NCBI GenBank assembly: GCA_022600805.1
Contig: JAHZJR010000066.1
Location: forward strand, 1 to 41,657
DNA from: Pseudomonadota bacterium
Lineage (GTDB): Bacteria; Pseudomonadota; Gammaproteobacteria; PS1; Pseudothioglobaceae
Direction: 5' to 3'
Length of the DNA: 41,657 nt
Part shown: positions 1 through 8,885 of the stretch, one piece after another
Position numbering within the stretch: position 1 is the stretch's first letter
Layout: the number at the start of each line of letters is the position of its first letter
The notes under the pieces: generated by a model
Seen by the model: the letters and a program-made list of their open reading frames with translations, nothing else
What the model was told of the DNA's origin: nothing
The model's database searches: none
Made by a program: the position numbers and the translations under genes

Positions 1-4
1 TAAA

Positions 5-1195
5 ATGTCAAAAGAAAAATTTGAAAGAACCAAGCCCCATGTAAACGTTGGCACAATTGGCCACGTTGACCATGGTAAAACAACATTAACTGCTGCAATG
101 ACTAAAGTAATGGCTGAAGCTAACGGCAGTTTGGTAGTTGACTTTGCTGATATTGATAAAGCTCCTGAAGAAAGAGAGCGTGGTATCACGATTTCAACGT
201 CACACGTAGAATATGAGTCAGAGACCCGTCACTACGCACACGTTGACTGCCCGGGACACGCCGACTACGTTAAGAACATGATTACTGGTGCTGCTCAAAT
301 GGACGGCGCTATTATCGTTATTGCTGCAACTGATGGTCCAATGGCTCAAACACGTGAGCACATTCTTTTATCTAAGCAAGTTGGTGTACCTTACATCCTT
401 GTGTACATGAACAAAGCAGACATGGTTGATGATGAAGAATTAATCGAATTAGTTGAAATGGAGATTCGTGAGCTATTGAACGAATATGATTTCCCTGGTG
501 ATGACACACCAGTAGTACTTGGTTCAGCACTTAAGGCTTTAGAAGGCGACACTTCGGACATCGGTGTACCTTCGATCTTAAAGTTAGTTGAGGAGATGGA
601 TAACTATATTCCACAACCTGAACGTGATACTGATAAGACATTTGTAATGCCAGTTGAGGATGTATTCTCAATCTCAGGTCGTGGTACGGTTGTAACAGGT
701 CGTATTGAAGCTGGTATCGTTAACGTTGGTGATGAACTAGAAATCGTTGGTATTAGAGATACACAAACAACAACTTGTACAGGTGTTGAGATGTTCCGTA
801 AGTTATTAGACTCTGGTGAAGCAGGTGACAACGTAGGTGTTCTACTTCGTGGTACTAAGCGTGAAGATGTTGAGCGTGGTCAAGTATTAGCTAAGCCAGG
901 TTCAATCAACCCACATGCTAAGTTTGAAGCAGAAGTTTATGTTTTAAGTAAAGATGAAGGTGGCCGTCACACGCCATTCTTTGATAACTACCGTCCACAG
1001 TTCTACTTCCGTACAACTGACGTAACAGGTGCTTGTAAGCTACCTGAAGGCGTAGAGATGGTAATGCCAGGCGACAACGTGAAAATGGATGTAGAGCTAT
1101 TATCACCAATCGCTATGGAAGATGGTTTGAGATTCGCAATTAGAGAAGGTGGCCGTACTGTTGGTGCGGGTGTTGTTTCTAAGGTTACGGATTAA
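5..1195 (+). CDS. tuf: Elongation factor Tu
   Basis: GTPase that delivers aminoacyl-tRNA to the ribosomal A site. The 396-aa product is full length for the family. GTP-binding motifs are visible in order: GHVDHGKT at residues 19-26, RGIT at 59-62, DCPGH at 81-85 and NKAD at 136-139 (NKCD in many homologues). The two beta-barrel domains follow to the C-terminus. The start lies four bases into the window, so its ribosome binding site and promoter are outside. tRNA-Trp and secE follow, as in the tufB locus of many gammaproteobacteria. Whether a second tuf copy exists elsewhere cannot be seen. Confidence 0.98.
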   Translation: MSKEKFERTKPHVNVGTIGHVDHGKTTLTAAMTKVMAEANGSLVVDFADIDKAPEERERGITISTSHVEYESETRHYAHVDCPGHADYVKNMITGAAQMDGAIIVIAATDGPMAQTREHILLSKQVGVPYILVYMNKADMVDDEELIELVEMEIRELLNEYDFPGDDTPVVLGSALKALEGDTSDIGVPSILKLVEEMDNYIPQPERDTDKTFVMPVEDVFSISGRGTVVTGRIEAGIVNVGDELEIVGIRDTQTTTCTGVEMFRKLLDSGEAGDNVGVLLRGTKREDVERGQVLAKPGSINPHAKFEAEVYVLSKDEGGRHTPFFDNYRPQFYFRTTDVTGACKLPEGVEMVMPGDNVKMDVELLSPIAMEDGLRFAIREGGRTVGAGVVSKVTD

Positions 1196-1234
1196 TTCTT
1201 AAGCGAAAAACTTAAAAAAACCTAAGAAGAATTT

Positions 1235-1260
1235 GGCTCGGGCTTAGGTCCGAGCCTTTA
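1235..1260 (+). terminator. Hairpin after tuf, weak terminator or processing signal
   Basis: A 7-bp GC-rich stem (GGCTCGG / CCGAGCC) with an 8-nt loop is followed by only TTTA. It lies 13 nt before the mature 5' end of tRNA-Trp. The short T-run suggests partial termination, or a structure used when the tuf-tRNA transcript is processed. Confidence 0.5.
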
Positions 1261-1268
1261 AAGTTTAT

Positions 1269-1344
1269 AGGCGAGTGGCTCAATTGGTAGAGTGGCGGTT
1301 TCCAAAACCGTTGGTTGGGGGTTCGAGTCCCTCCTCGCCTGCCA
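1269..1344 (+). tRNA. trnW: tRNA-Trp (anticodon CCA)
   Basis: The 76-nt sequence folds as a cloverleaf. The acceptor stem is AGGCGAG / CTCGCCT, the anticodon loop TTCCAAA has CCA at 1302-1304, the T arm contains GTTCGAGTC, the discriminator base is G, and CCA is encoded at 1342-1344. It begins with A like the E. coli tRNA-Trp. Placement between tuf and secE is common in gammaproteobacteria. The ORF track runs through it because secE was extended too far upstream. Confidence 0.97.
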
Positions 1345-1360
1345 TGTTAAAAGGTGTAAT

Positions 1361-1732
1361 GTGAGTAAAACAATAGACAGTCAGACAAAAGAATCATCAC
1401 TAGGAATGTATTTATCAATTCTTGTTGTGATAGGTTCTCTTGTTATGTTTTATTTGGATCCATTAGCGCTAACAACAACATTGTATAAAGTGTTGGTTTT
1501 GTTAGCAGGATTAGTGATCGCAAGCTTGATATTTTTCAAGACGCCTCAAGGTAAACGTTTAGTAATATTCACTAAAGAAACCAAAATCGAATTACGCAAG
1601 GTTGTATGGCCAACACGTGATGAAACTGTTAAAACAACAGGCATGATTATGGTTGCAGTTGTAATTGTTGCTATTTTCTTGTGGATAGTTGATGCATTCT
1701 TTTCATGGATGGTTCAACTGTTAACAAATTAA
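1361..1732 (+). CDS. secE: Preprotein translocase subunit SecE
   Basis: Inner-membrane subunit that stabilises SecY in the SecYEG channel. The listed ORF starts inside tRNA-Trp, which cannot be right. GTG at 1361 is preceded by AAGGTG at 1351-1356 and gives a 123-aa protein, close to the 127 aa of E. coli. Three hydrophobic segments are visible at about residues 16-33, 41-59 and 95-118, so this is the three-helix type. The conserved cytoplasmic stretch ending in RKVVWPTRDE lies at about 79-88. It forms a pair with nusG, whose start follows 11 nt after the stop. Confidence 0.95.
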   Translation: MSKTIDSQTKESSLGMYLSILVVIGSLVMFYLDPLALTTTLYKVLVLLAGLVIASLIFFKTPQGKRLVIFTKETKIELRKVVWPTRDETVKTTGMIMVAVVIVAIFLWIVDAFFSWMVQLLTN

Positions 1733-1743
1733 GAGAGTTATAA

Positions 1744-2277
1744 ATGTCAAAAAGATGGTACGTACTTCATGCTAGAAGCGGATATGAAGCCAAGGTTAAA
1801 ACTGCAATCGAAGATGCTGTTGCTAGAGAAGGTTTAGAAGATCTAATTGGCGAAGTGATGGTTCCTACCGAGCAGGTTGTTGAGCTTAAAGATGGCCAAA
1901 AAAAGACTGCAGAGCGTAAATTTTTCCCAGGCTACATGTTAATTAGTATGGAGCTTACTGAACCAAGCTGGTTATTGGTTAAAAATACCAACAATGTAAT
2001 CGGCTTTATTGGTGGTTCTTCAGGTAAACCTTCGCCAATTACACAGCGTGAAGCGGATCGCATTATGGCGCGTGTTCAAGAGGGTGCAGACAAACCTAAA
2101 CCTAAGGTTGCTTATCAGCCTGGTGAAGAAATACTGGTTATCGATGGACCGTTTAATGAGTTTAACGGCATTATTGAGGCGGTTGATTATGATAAGAGCA
2201 TTCTAAAAGTGGAAGTTCTAATCTTCGGTCGTACCACCTCAGTAGAGTTAGAATTCTCACAAGTAGAGAAAACATAA
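1744..2277 (+). CDS. nusG: Transcription termination/antitermination factor NusG
   Basis: NusG binds RNA polymerase and links it to Rho or to ribosomal S10. The 177-aa product has an N-terminal NGN domain (about residues 1-115, with FFPGYMLI near 60) and a C-terminal KOW domain (about 125-177, with the GPFNEFNG turn). Length matches the family, and GAGAG lies just upstream of the ATG. It follows secE and precedes the rplK leader. Confidence 0.98.
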   Translation: MSKRWYVLHARSGYEAKVKTAIEDAVAREGLEDLIGEVMVPTEQVVELKDGQKKTAERKFFPGYMLISMELTEPSWLLVKNTNNVIGFIGGSSGKPSPITQREADRIMARVQEGADKPKPKVAYQPGEEILVIDGPFNEFNGIIEAVDYDKSILKVEVLIFGRTTSVELEFSQVEKT

Positions 2278-2307
2278 ATATAGAGCGACACATGTCGTGT
2301 TTTAATC

Positions 2308-2333
2308 GGGGAGCTTGATAGGCGCTTGTACCC
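2308..2333 (+). promoter_or_regulatory. Putative L1-binding leader of rplKA
   Basis: In the 84-nt nusG-rplK gap, GGGGAGC (2308-2314) can pair with GCTTGTACCC (2324-2333) through GGG/CCC and AGC/GCT, leaving asymmetric internal loops. In E. coli, L1 represses the rplKA mRNA by binding a leader structure that mimics its 23S rRNA site, and this position and shape fit that mechanism. The assignment rests on position and pairing only. Confidence 0.55.
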
Positions 2334-2361
2334 ATATGAGGAAACCCCTCAAGGAAGTAAA

Positions 2362-2790
2362 ATGGCTAAAAAAATTGAATCATATATTAAGCTTCAGGTG
2401 CCCGCACAAGAAGCTAACCCTTCACCTCCGGTTGGTCCTGCACTAGGTCAACATGGTGTAAATATTATGGAGTTTTGTAAGGCGTTTAATGCTAAAACTC
2501 AAGAAATTGATAAGGGTATGAAAGTGCCTGTGATTATTACGGTTTATAATGATCGTAGTTTCACATTTGTTACTAAAACACCGCCAGCATCATTATTAAT
2601 TCTTAAAGTTACTGGCATTACCAAAGGCTCTAGCGTTCCTCATACTGATAAAGTTGGTAAGATTACCCGCGCACAGTTAGAAGAAATTGCAACGATCAAA
2701 ATGAAAGATCTTAATGCTAATGATATGGACGCTGCTGTCACTATTATTGCTGGTACTGCCCGTTCGATGGGCATCCAAGTGGAGGGTTAA
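2362..2790 (+). CDS. rplK: 50S ribosomal protein L11
   Basis: L11 forms the base of the ribosomal stalk and, with its 23S rRNA site, the GTPase-associated centre. ATG at 2362 is chosen rather than the track start at 2326, because AAGGAAG lies 5-11 nt upstream and the resulting 142 aa equals the standard length. The N-terminal domain carries the proline-rich [16 protein letters not shown] segment, and the C-terminal RNA-binding domain includes GTARSMGI. rplA starts 4 nt after the stop, so the two are probably co-translated and jointly controlled by L1. Confidence 0.97.
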   Translation: MAKKIESYIKLQVPAQEANPSPPVGPALGQHGVNIMEFCKAFNAKTQEIDKGMKVPVIITVYNDRSFTFVTKTPPASLLILKVTGITKGSSVPHTDKVGKITRAQLEEIATIKMKDLNANDMDAAVTIIAGTARSMGIQVEG

Positions 2791-2794
2791 TTAG

Positions 2795-3490
2795 ATGGCT
2801 AACTTAACAAAAAAACAAAAAGACATTGCTGCTAAAGTTGAAATTGGTAAGCGTTATGCAATCGAAGATGCATTAGCACTTATTAAAGAATGTGCAACTT
2901 CAAAATTTGATGAATCAATTGATGTTAGTGTTAATCTTGGTGTGGATGCTAAAAAATCTGACCAAAATGTTCGTGGTGCGGTTGTACTGCCAAATGGCAC
3001 AGGCAAAACAGTGCGTGTTGCTGTATTTACACAAGGTGACAATGTTGCGAAAGCAGAAGCGGCCGGTGCTGATGTTGTTGGTATGGACGATTTAATGAAA
3101 TCAATGCAAGACGGCGATCTTGATTACGATGTGGTTATTGCTTCTCCAGATGCTATGGGTGTTGTTGGTCGCCTAGGTCAAGTATTAGGTCCTCGTGGTT
3201 TAATGCCTAATCCTAAAGTTGGTACGGTTACACCAGATGTTGCCACTGCCGTTAATAATGCCAAAGCTGGTCAAGTTCGTTACCGTACCGATAAGGCAGC
3301 TATCGTTCATGCTGGAATTGGTAAAGCGTCATTTGATGTTAAGGCACTAGCGGAAAACATTGCAGCATTAATGGAGGCACTTAAAAAAGCCAAGCCAAGT
3401 TCTGCAAAAGGTGTTTACTTTAAAAAATTAAGTGTTTCATCAACAATGGGCGCAGGTGTCGCTGTTGATTTAAGCACGCTTGATCTGTAA
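2795..3490 (+). CDS. rplA: 50S ribosomal protein L1
   Basis: L1 forms the mobile stalk at the E site and, in E. coli, represses its own operon. The 231-aa product is full length. The family signature region around [15 protein letters not shown] (about residues 130-144) is present. The gene closely follows rplK and is separated from rplJ by a 198-nt leader. Confidence 0.98.
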   Translation: MANLTKKQKDIAAKVEIGKRYAIEDALALIKECATSKFDESIDVSVNLGVDAKKSDQNVRGAVVLPNGTGKTVRVAVFTQGDNVAKAEAAGADVVGMDDLMKSMQDGDLDYDVVIASPDAMGVVGRLGQVLGPRGLMPNPKVGTVTPDVATAVNNAKAGQVRYRTDKAAIVHAGIGKASFDVKALAENIAALMEALKKAKPSSAKGVYFKKLSVSSTMGAGVAVDLSTLDL

Positions 3491-3688
3491 CAAGTTCAAG
3501 ATAATAAATTCTTTGGGTCGTAGGGTGTATGCCTTGCGTTCCTCAAAGACCATGGGTGTGAGTTCTCCTCCTGGAGTTTTCATCTAAATGATTGGTAACA
3601 CAATCGGCCTATGTAGAGGGTACGTGAGTACTCTATGGCGAAAGTTATAAAATATAGCTTTCTTTTTTAAACTGTTCAGGAGAGGCAA
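3491..3688 (+). promoter_or_regulatory. rplJ leader (L10-type autoregulatory leader)
   Basis: This 198-nt stretch has no ORF and several foldable segments. CTTTG pairs with CAAAG around 3511-3548, with an inner AGGG/CCTT helix. TAGAG...CTCTA brackets a GTGA loop at about 3613-3634. A third hairpin with a U-run lies at 3640-3668. Enterobacterial rplJL mRNA has a long leader bound by the L10-(L7/L12)4 complex, and size and position match that class. A promoter inside it is possible but I could not define one. Confidence 0.7.
3640..3668 (+). terminator. Terminator-like hairpin inside the rplJ leader
   Basis: GAAAGTTATA pairs with TATAGCTTTC (10 pairs including one T-G) around an AAA loop and is followed directly by six T residues. 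It ends 20 nt before the rplJ start codon. The stem is AT-rich, so any termination may be partial or conditional. Confidence 0.5.
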
Positions 3689-4207
3689 ATGGCTCTAAAT
3701 CTTGAAGCAAAAAAAGTTGTTGTCGAACAAGTAAATTCACTAGCTGATAGTGCAATTTCTGTTGGCGTAGCTGAGTATCGCGGATTGACAGTTGAACAAA
3801 TGACTATGCTTCGTGCAAGTGCCTTAGATGCTGATGTTTCTTTACGTGTTGTAAAGAATTCATTGGCTAAATTAGCACTAAACGAAACAACATGTGAGTG
3901 TGTGTTACCGGTTTTAAGTGGCCCGGTTATTCTTGGATTTTCTCAGGAAGATCCAGGTGCAGTTGCACGTGTCTTCAAAGATTTCGTTAAAGAAAATGAA
4001 GATTTAGTCGTTAAAGGTTTGGGCGTTTCAGGTGAATTTGTAGATGCAGATCAGCTTAAGCGTATTGCAGACCTTCCAACTAAAGATCAAGCAATTAGTA
4101 CAGTTATGGCATTAATGTTAGCACCAGTTGAGAAACTAGCTAGAACTTTAAACGAAGTTCCAACTAAGGTAACTCGCGTCGTGTCAGCAGTAGCGCAACA
4201 AAAATAA
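3689..4207 (+). CDS. rplJ: 50S ribosomal protein L10
   Basis: L10 anchors the L7/L12 dimers to the L11 region of 23S rRNA. The 172-aa product matches the family (about 165-175 aa). The RNA-binding N-terminal domain includes the VVVEQVN and VAEYRGLTV segments, and the C-terminal helix (from about residue 135) is where L12 dimers dock. AGGAGAG precedes the ATG. rplL follows after 32 nt. Confidence 0.97.
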   Translation: MALNLEAKKVVVEQVNSLADSAISVGVAEYRGLTVEQMTMLRASALDADVSLRVVKNSLAKLALNETTCECVLPVLSGPVILGFSQEDPGAVARVFKDFVKENEDLVVKGLGVSGEFVDADQLKRIADLPTKDQAISTVMALMLAPVEKLARTLNEVPTKVTRVVSAVAQQK

Positions 4208-4239
4208 TTAATAAATAATATAAAAAAGGAGTAAATATC

Positions 4240-4617
4240 ATGGCATTATCAAATGAAGATATTTTAAATGCAATTGCAGACATGTCTGTAATGGACGTTG
4301 TTGAATTAGTATCAGCAATGGAAGAGAAGTTCGGTGTAAGTGCAGCAGCAGTAGCAGCAGCACCTGCAGCAGCAGCTGGCGATGCTGGTGAAGCGGCAGC
4401 TGAGAAAGATGAGTTTGACGTTGTAATGACATCATTCGGTGACAAGAAAGTTGCTGTTATTAAAGCGGTACGCGGTATCACTGGCTTAGGTCTTAAAGAA
4501 GCGAAAGATATGGTTGAAGCAGTTCCTGCATCAGTCAAAGAAGGCGCATCTAAAGCAGAAGCAGAAGATGTTAAAAAGCAGCTTGAAGAAGCTGGTGCTA
4601 GCGTAGAACTTAAATAA
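4240..4617 (+). CDS. rplL: 50S ribosomal protein L7/L12
   Basis: Acidic stalk protein, present in several copies per ribosome, that recruits translational GTPases. The 125-aa product has an N-terminal dimerisation helix pair, an alanine-rich hinge (about residues 33-52) and a globular C-terminal domain with KVAVIKAVR and [18 protein letters not shown] lies upstream of the ATG at suitable spacing. Confidence 0.98.
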   Translation: MALSNEDILNAIADMSVMDVVELVSAMEEKFGVSAAAVAAAPAAAAGDAGEAAAEKDEFDVVMTSFGDKKVAVIKAVRGITGLGLKEAKDMVEAVPASVKEGASKAEAEDVKKQLEEAGASVELK

Positions 4618-4635
4618 TTAGTTCAGCGTAAAAAC

Positions 4636-4665
4636 CCAAAATCCCCATTAGGGGATTTTGGTGTT
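4636..4665 (+). terminator. Attenuator hairpin between rplL and rpoB
   Basis: CCAAAATCCCC pairs perfectly with GGGGATTTTGG (11 bp, ATTA loop), followed by TGTTTATT. In E. coli the rplL-rpoB gap contains a partial terminator and an RNase III site that lower rpoBC expression relative to ribosomal proteins. This hairpin has the same position, and its imperfect U-run fits partial read-through. Confidence 0.7.
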
Positions 4666-4675
4666 TATTGCATTA

Positions 4676-4760
4676 GCACTCTTTGAGAGTGCTATTTCAA
4701 CCAATTGCTTAACTAAAAAAGCGATAGGTTGGTTTTATTTTAAGAAGTATTCTTCTTAAA
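4676..4760 (+). promoter_or_regulatory. Three further hairpins in the rplL-rpoB gap
   Basis: GCACTCT/AGAGTGC pairs at 4676-4692. AACCAA (4699-4704) pairs with TTGGTT (4729-4734), with an inner GCTT/AAGC helix. TTTAAGAAG/CTTCTTAAA pairs at 4739-4760. With the hairpin at 4636 they occupy most of the 172-nt gap. Likely roles are RNA processing or mRNA segment stability; the function is inferred. Confidence 0.5.
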
Positions 4761-4789
4761 CGAATTAGATCGACTAATACGAGGTATTT

Positions 4790-7700
4790 ATGGCTTATTC
4801 ATTTACGGAAAAAAAGCGCATTAGAAATAATTTTGGCTCAAGAGCATCAGTCTTGCAAGAGCCAGATTTGCTAGCTATTCAAATTGATTCTTTTAACAGT
4901 TTTATTCAAGCTGGCAATGATAGTAAAGAAGATGTTGGATTGCATTCAGTATTTCAATCTGTTTTTCCAATTACTGCAGTTAACGGCTATGCCGAAATTG
5001 AGTACGTAGATTATGAATTACAAGAGCCTAAGTTTAACGTAGAAGAGTGTAAGTTACGTGGTGTAACGTTTGCTTCTACATTGCGCGTTAAACTTAACCT
5101 GGTATTGTTTGATAAAAACGGCTCTACGTTAAAGAAAAAACGTAAAGTTAAGCAAATCATCGAAGAAGATGTTTATTTGGGTCAGTTGCCATTAATGACT
5201 GATACAGGCACCTTTGTTATTAATGGTACTGAGCGTGTTGTGGTTTCTCAATTGCACAGATCTCCAGGTGTTATTTTTGAGCATGATAAGGGCAAAACTC
5301 ATTCATCAGGCAAGATTTTATTCTCTTCGCGCGTGATTCCTTACCGTGGCTCATGGTTGGATTTTGAGTTTGATCATCACGAGCATTTATATGTTCGAAT
5401 TGACCGTCGTCGTAAGCTTCCAGTAACAACATTATTGCGCGCAATGGGGCTTTCTAGCAGTGACATTCTGGACACTTTCTTTGAAAGTTCAACGATTAAA
5501 ATGAAGGCAAAGTCTTGCGACTTAGGTATTAAGCCATCTCGTCTTCGAGGTACAATTGCTGAATTTGATATATTGTCTGGTAAAGATATTGTTGTTGAGA
5601 AAGGACGTCGTATCACTGCCAAGCACGTCAAAATTTTAGATGCTGCTGGGGTTAAGACAATTAATGCACCATTAGAATCTCTGATTGATAAAGTTATTTC
5701 TAATGATATCGTTGATACGGAAACGGGTGAGATTTTAATCGCAACCAATACAGTTATTTCTGAAGATGTCTTAGAAGTTCTAGTTTCAAACAAGGTTAAG
5801 AAATTTAATGTCTTGTATATTAATGAATCTGAAACAGGTGCTTACATTTCAGATACATTGCGTCTTGACGATACCCAGACTGAAATTGAAGCACGCATGA
5901 GTATTTATCATGTTATGCGTCCTGGTGAGCCTGCTACGGAAGATGCGGTGAACTTGTTGTTTAATAATTTATTCTTTAAAAATGATCGTTATGACCTTTC
6001 AAAAGTTGGTCGTATGAAACTTAATCGTCGTTTAGGCATCGAGTCTGAAACAGGCGAACATGTATTGACTAATGACGATATTCTGAATGTTATTAAATTA
6101 CTAATCAATATTAAAGATGGTAATGATTCTGTAGATGATGTTGATACTCTGGCAAATCGACGTGTTAGGGCAATCGGTGAAATGATTGAAAACCAGTTTA
6201 GAATTGGCTTGGTCCGTGTTGAAAAAGCAGTGAGAGAAGGCTTGAATTTAGCAGAAACAGATGAATTAACGCCACAAGATTTAATTAACTCTAAGCCAGT
6301 ATCAGCTTCGGTTAGAGAATTTTTTGGATCATCACAATTGTCACAGTTTATGGATCAGGTGAATCCATTATCAGGTGTAACTCATAAACGTCGTATTTCA
6401 GCCTTAGGTCCTGGTGGCTTGACACGTGAGCGTGCAGGTTTTGAAGTGCGTGATGTACATCCATCGCACTACGGCCGTCTATGTCCAATTGAAACACCTG
6501 AAGGTCCGAATATTGGTCTAATTAACACATTAGCTGTTTATGCCAAAACCAATGATTATGGCTTCTTGGAAACACCTTACCAAGTTGTCAAAAACGGCAT
6601 CGTTACCGATGAGATTGTTTATGTGTCTGCTATTGATGAAATTGCGCATACCATTGCACAGGCGAACGCATCAGTTGATAGTAAAGGTCAATTGGCAGAT
6701 GAGCTTATTTCATGTCGTCATAAAAATGAGTTTGTTTTAGTTGATTCAAGCGAAGTAACGTTGATTGATATTGATTCTAAGCAGATTTCATCTGTAGCAG
6801 CATCTCTAATTCCATTCCTTGAACATGATGATGCTAACCGTGCATTAATGGGTTCAAACATGCAACGTCAAGCAGTTCCAACACTACGTGCTGAAAAGCC
6901 ATTAGTAGGTACGGGTATTGAGCGTGTGGTTGCAACAGACTCTCGTGTTTGTGTGACTGCAAAACATGGCGGTGTGGTTGAAGCGGTGGATGCATCGCGT
7001 ATTGTTATTCGTGTAGATTCTAAGCAGGCTAAAGCAGGTGAACTGGGTGTTGATATTTACAATCTAACTAAGTATTCACGATCAAATCAAAATACCTGTA
7101 TTAACCAAAAACCATTAGTCAATGTTGGCGATAAGATCGCTGTCGGTGATGTGTTAGCAGATGGCCCTTCAACTGATTTAGGTGAGTTGGCATTGGGTCA
7201 AAACATGAAGATTGCCTTTATGCCATGGAATGGTTACAACTTTGAAGATTCAATTTTGATCTCTGAAAAGGTTGTTCAGGATGATCGTTATACGACGATT
7301 CATATTGAAGAGTTAACCGCTTATTCTCGTGATACCAAATTAGGTCCTGAAGAAATTACAGCGGATATTCCAAATGTCAGCGAATCAGCGTTAGCCAAAC
7401 TTGATGAAGTAGGTGTAGTTTATGTTGGTGCTCGTGTTAAGGGTGGTGATATTCTAGTGGGTAAAGTGACGCCTAAAAGCGAAACTGTACTTTCTCCAGA
7501 AGAAAAATTATTGCGTGCTATCTTTGGTGAAAAAGCAAATAACGTTAAAGATTCATCATTACGAATTGGCGCTTCTAAATCGGGTGTTGTTATTGACGTT
7601 CAAGTCTTTACGCGTGATCGTGTAGAGAAAGATTCAAGAGCGTTAAGCATTGATGCTGAGCGATTAGAAAAGATCAAGAAAGACATTGACGATGAGTTTG

Positions 7701-8872
7701 GCATTATTGATGGCGATATTTTCCGTCGTATACGTTTGAAATTATCAGGTAATGTAATTACTAAGGCAGTTGGAGAGATTAAGGCTGGCGAAAAGTTAAC
7801 TTCAAAATTAATGAAAAAACTTGACAATCAAGAGATTGCCAAGATTAAAGTTGAAGATGCGTCAATCAACAAAGAAGTGGCAGCACTGGTTAAACAGGCT
7901 AAGGCTAAGCAAGTTGAATTCGATAAATTCTTCGAAGAAGAAAAAGCCAAGATAGACGAAGGTGCGGAATTACCACCAGGTGTTATGAAGATGGTTAAAG
8001 TTTATGTGGCAACACGTAAAACACTACAAGTTGGCGACAAGATGGCAGGACGCCACGGTAACAAGGGTGTGATCTCACGCGTATCCCCTGTAGAAGACAT
8101 GCCTTATTTGGCAGACGGCTCAACCGTTGATGTGGTGCTTAACCCATTAGGTGTTCCATCACGTATGAACGTTGGTCAGGTGCTTGAAGTACATTTAGGG
8201 TATGCAGCTAAAGGCTTGGGTTATAAGATTGCCGCAATGTTAGATGAGAAGCGCACAGAAATGGTTGCTGAAATTAGAGCATTTTTAGGCGAGATTTACA
8301 ACTCTCATGGTAAGCAAGAAGATTTAGACGCATTTAGCGATGAAGAGATTATTGAGCTGGCCAAAAATCTAAGAGAAGGTGTGCCAATGGCAACACCGGT
8401 ATTTGATGGTATTAAGGAAAAAGATATCAAATCTTTACTAAAATTAGCTGATTTACCAGAGTCTGGTCAAGAGCAATTGTATGATGGTCGTACTGGTGAA
8501 GCATTTGATCGTCCAGTAACGGTTGGCTATATGCATATGTTAAAGCTAAACCATTTAGTGGATGACAAAATGCATGCTCGATCTACGGGTCCATACTCTT
8601 TAGTAACACAGCAGCCACTGAGCGGTAAAGCTCAATTTGGTGGTCAGCGCTTTGGTGAGATGGAAGTATGGGCACTAGAAGCTTACGGTGCAGCGCATAC
8701 GCTACGTGAAATGTTAACGGTTAAGTCTGACGATGTTGCCGGTCGTGCGAAGATGTATAAGAGTATTGTTGATGGCAAGAATCTGACTGAGTCAGTGATG
8801 CCAGAATCATTTAATGTACTTATTAAAGAGATCAGATCATTGGGTATTGATGTTGAACTTGAGCAATACTAA
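4790..8872 (+). CDS. rpoB: DNA-directed RNA polymerase subunit beta
   Basis: Catalytic beta subunit of RNA polymerase, 1360 aa (E. coli 1342). It is uninterrupted from the N-terminal [16 protein letters not shown] segment to the C-terminal clamp-anchoring ELEQY end. The rifampicin-pocket segment is intact: [13 protein letters not shown], then [13 protein letters not shown]. Using E. coli numbering from memory, positions D516, H526 and S531 are unchanged, while N518 is V and E523-I524 are G-V. The catalytic-side stretch [13 protein letters not shown] is present. GAGGT precedes the ATG, and rpoC follows after 13 nt. Confidence 0.99.
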   Translation: MAYSFTEKKRIRNNFGSRASVLQEPDLLAIQIDSFNSFIQAGNDSKEDVGLHSVFQSVFPITAVNGYAEIEYVDYELQEPKFNVEECKLRGVTFASTLRVKLNLVLFDKNGSTLKKKRKVKQIIEEDVYLGQLPLMTDTGTFVINGTERVVVSQLHRSPGVIFEHDKGKTHSSGKILFSSRVIPYRGSWLDFEFDHHEHLYVRIDRRRKLPVTTLLRAMGLSSSDILDTFFESSTIKMKAKSCDLGIKPSRLRGTIAEFDILSGKDIVVEKGRRITAKHVKILDAAGVKTINAPLESLIDKVISNDIVDTETGEILIATNTVISEDVLEVLVSNKVKKFNVLYINESETGAYISDTLRLDDTQTEIEARMSIYHVMRPGEPATEDAVNLLFNNLFFKNDRYDLSKVGRMKLNRRLGIESETGEHVLTNDDILNVIKLLINIKDGNDSVDDVDTLANRRVRAIGEMIENQFRIGLVRVEKAVREGLNLAETDELTPQDLINSKPVSASVREFFGSSQLSQFMDQVNPLSGVTHKRRISALGPGGLTRERAGFEVRDVHPSHYGRLCPIETPEGPNIGLINTLAVYAKTNDYGFLETPYQVVKNGIVTDEIVYVSAIDEIAHTIAQANASVDSKGQLADELISCRHKNEFVLVDSSEVTLIDIDSKQISSVAASLIPFLEHDDANRALMGSNMQRQAVPTLRAEKPLVGTGIERVVATDSRVCVTAKHGGVVEAVDASRIVIRVDSKQAKAGELGVDIYNLTKYSRSNQNTCINQKPLVNVGDKIAVGDVLADGPSTDLGELALGQNMKIAFMPWNGYNFEDSILISEKVVQDDRYTTIHIEELTAYSRDTKLGPEEITADIPNVSESALAKLDEVGVVYVGARVKGGDILVGKVTPKSETVLSPEEKLLRAIFGEKANNVKDSSLRIGASKSGVVIDVQVFTRDRVEKDSRALSIDAERLEKIKKDIDDEFGIIDGDIFRRIRLKLSGNVITKAVGEIKAGEKLTSKLMKKLDNQEIAKIKVEDASINKEVAALVKQAKAKQVEFDKFFEEEKAKIDEGAELPPGVMKMVKVYVATRKTLQVGDKMAGRHGNKGVISRVSPVEDMPYLADGSTVDVVLNPLGVPSRMNVGQVLEVHLGYAAKGLGYKIAAMLDEKRTEMVAEIRAFLGEIYNSHGKQEDLDAFSDEEIIELAKNLREGVPMATPVFDGIKEKDIKSLLKLADLPESGQEQLYDGRTGEAFDRPVTVGYMHMLKLNHLVDDKMHARSTGPYSLVTQQPLSGKAQFGGQRFGEMEVWALEAYGAAHTLREMLTVKSDDVAGRAKMYKSIVDGKNLTESVMPESFNVLIKEIRSLGIDVELEQY

Positions 8873-8885
8873 TTAGGAGAGCGAA

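Noticed and set aside
1292-1360. The 5' part of the 146-aa ORF covering tRNA-Trp
   Set aside because: It is translated tRNA sequence. The real secE start is GTG 1361, which has a ribosome binding site and gives a family-length protein.
4164-4538. 124-aa minus-strand ORF opposite rplL
   Set aside because: An antisense shadow of the alanine-rich rplL; its Ser/Ala-rich composition follows from the codon pattern.
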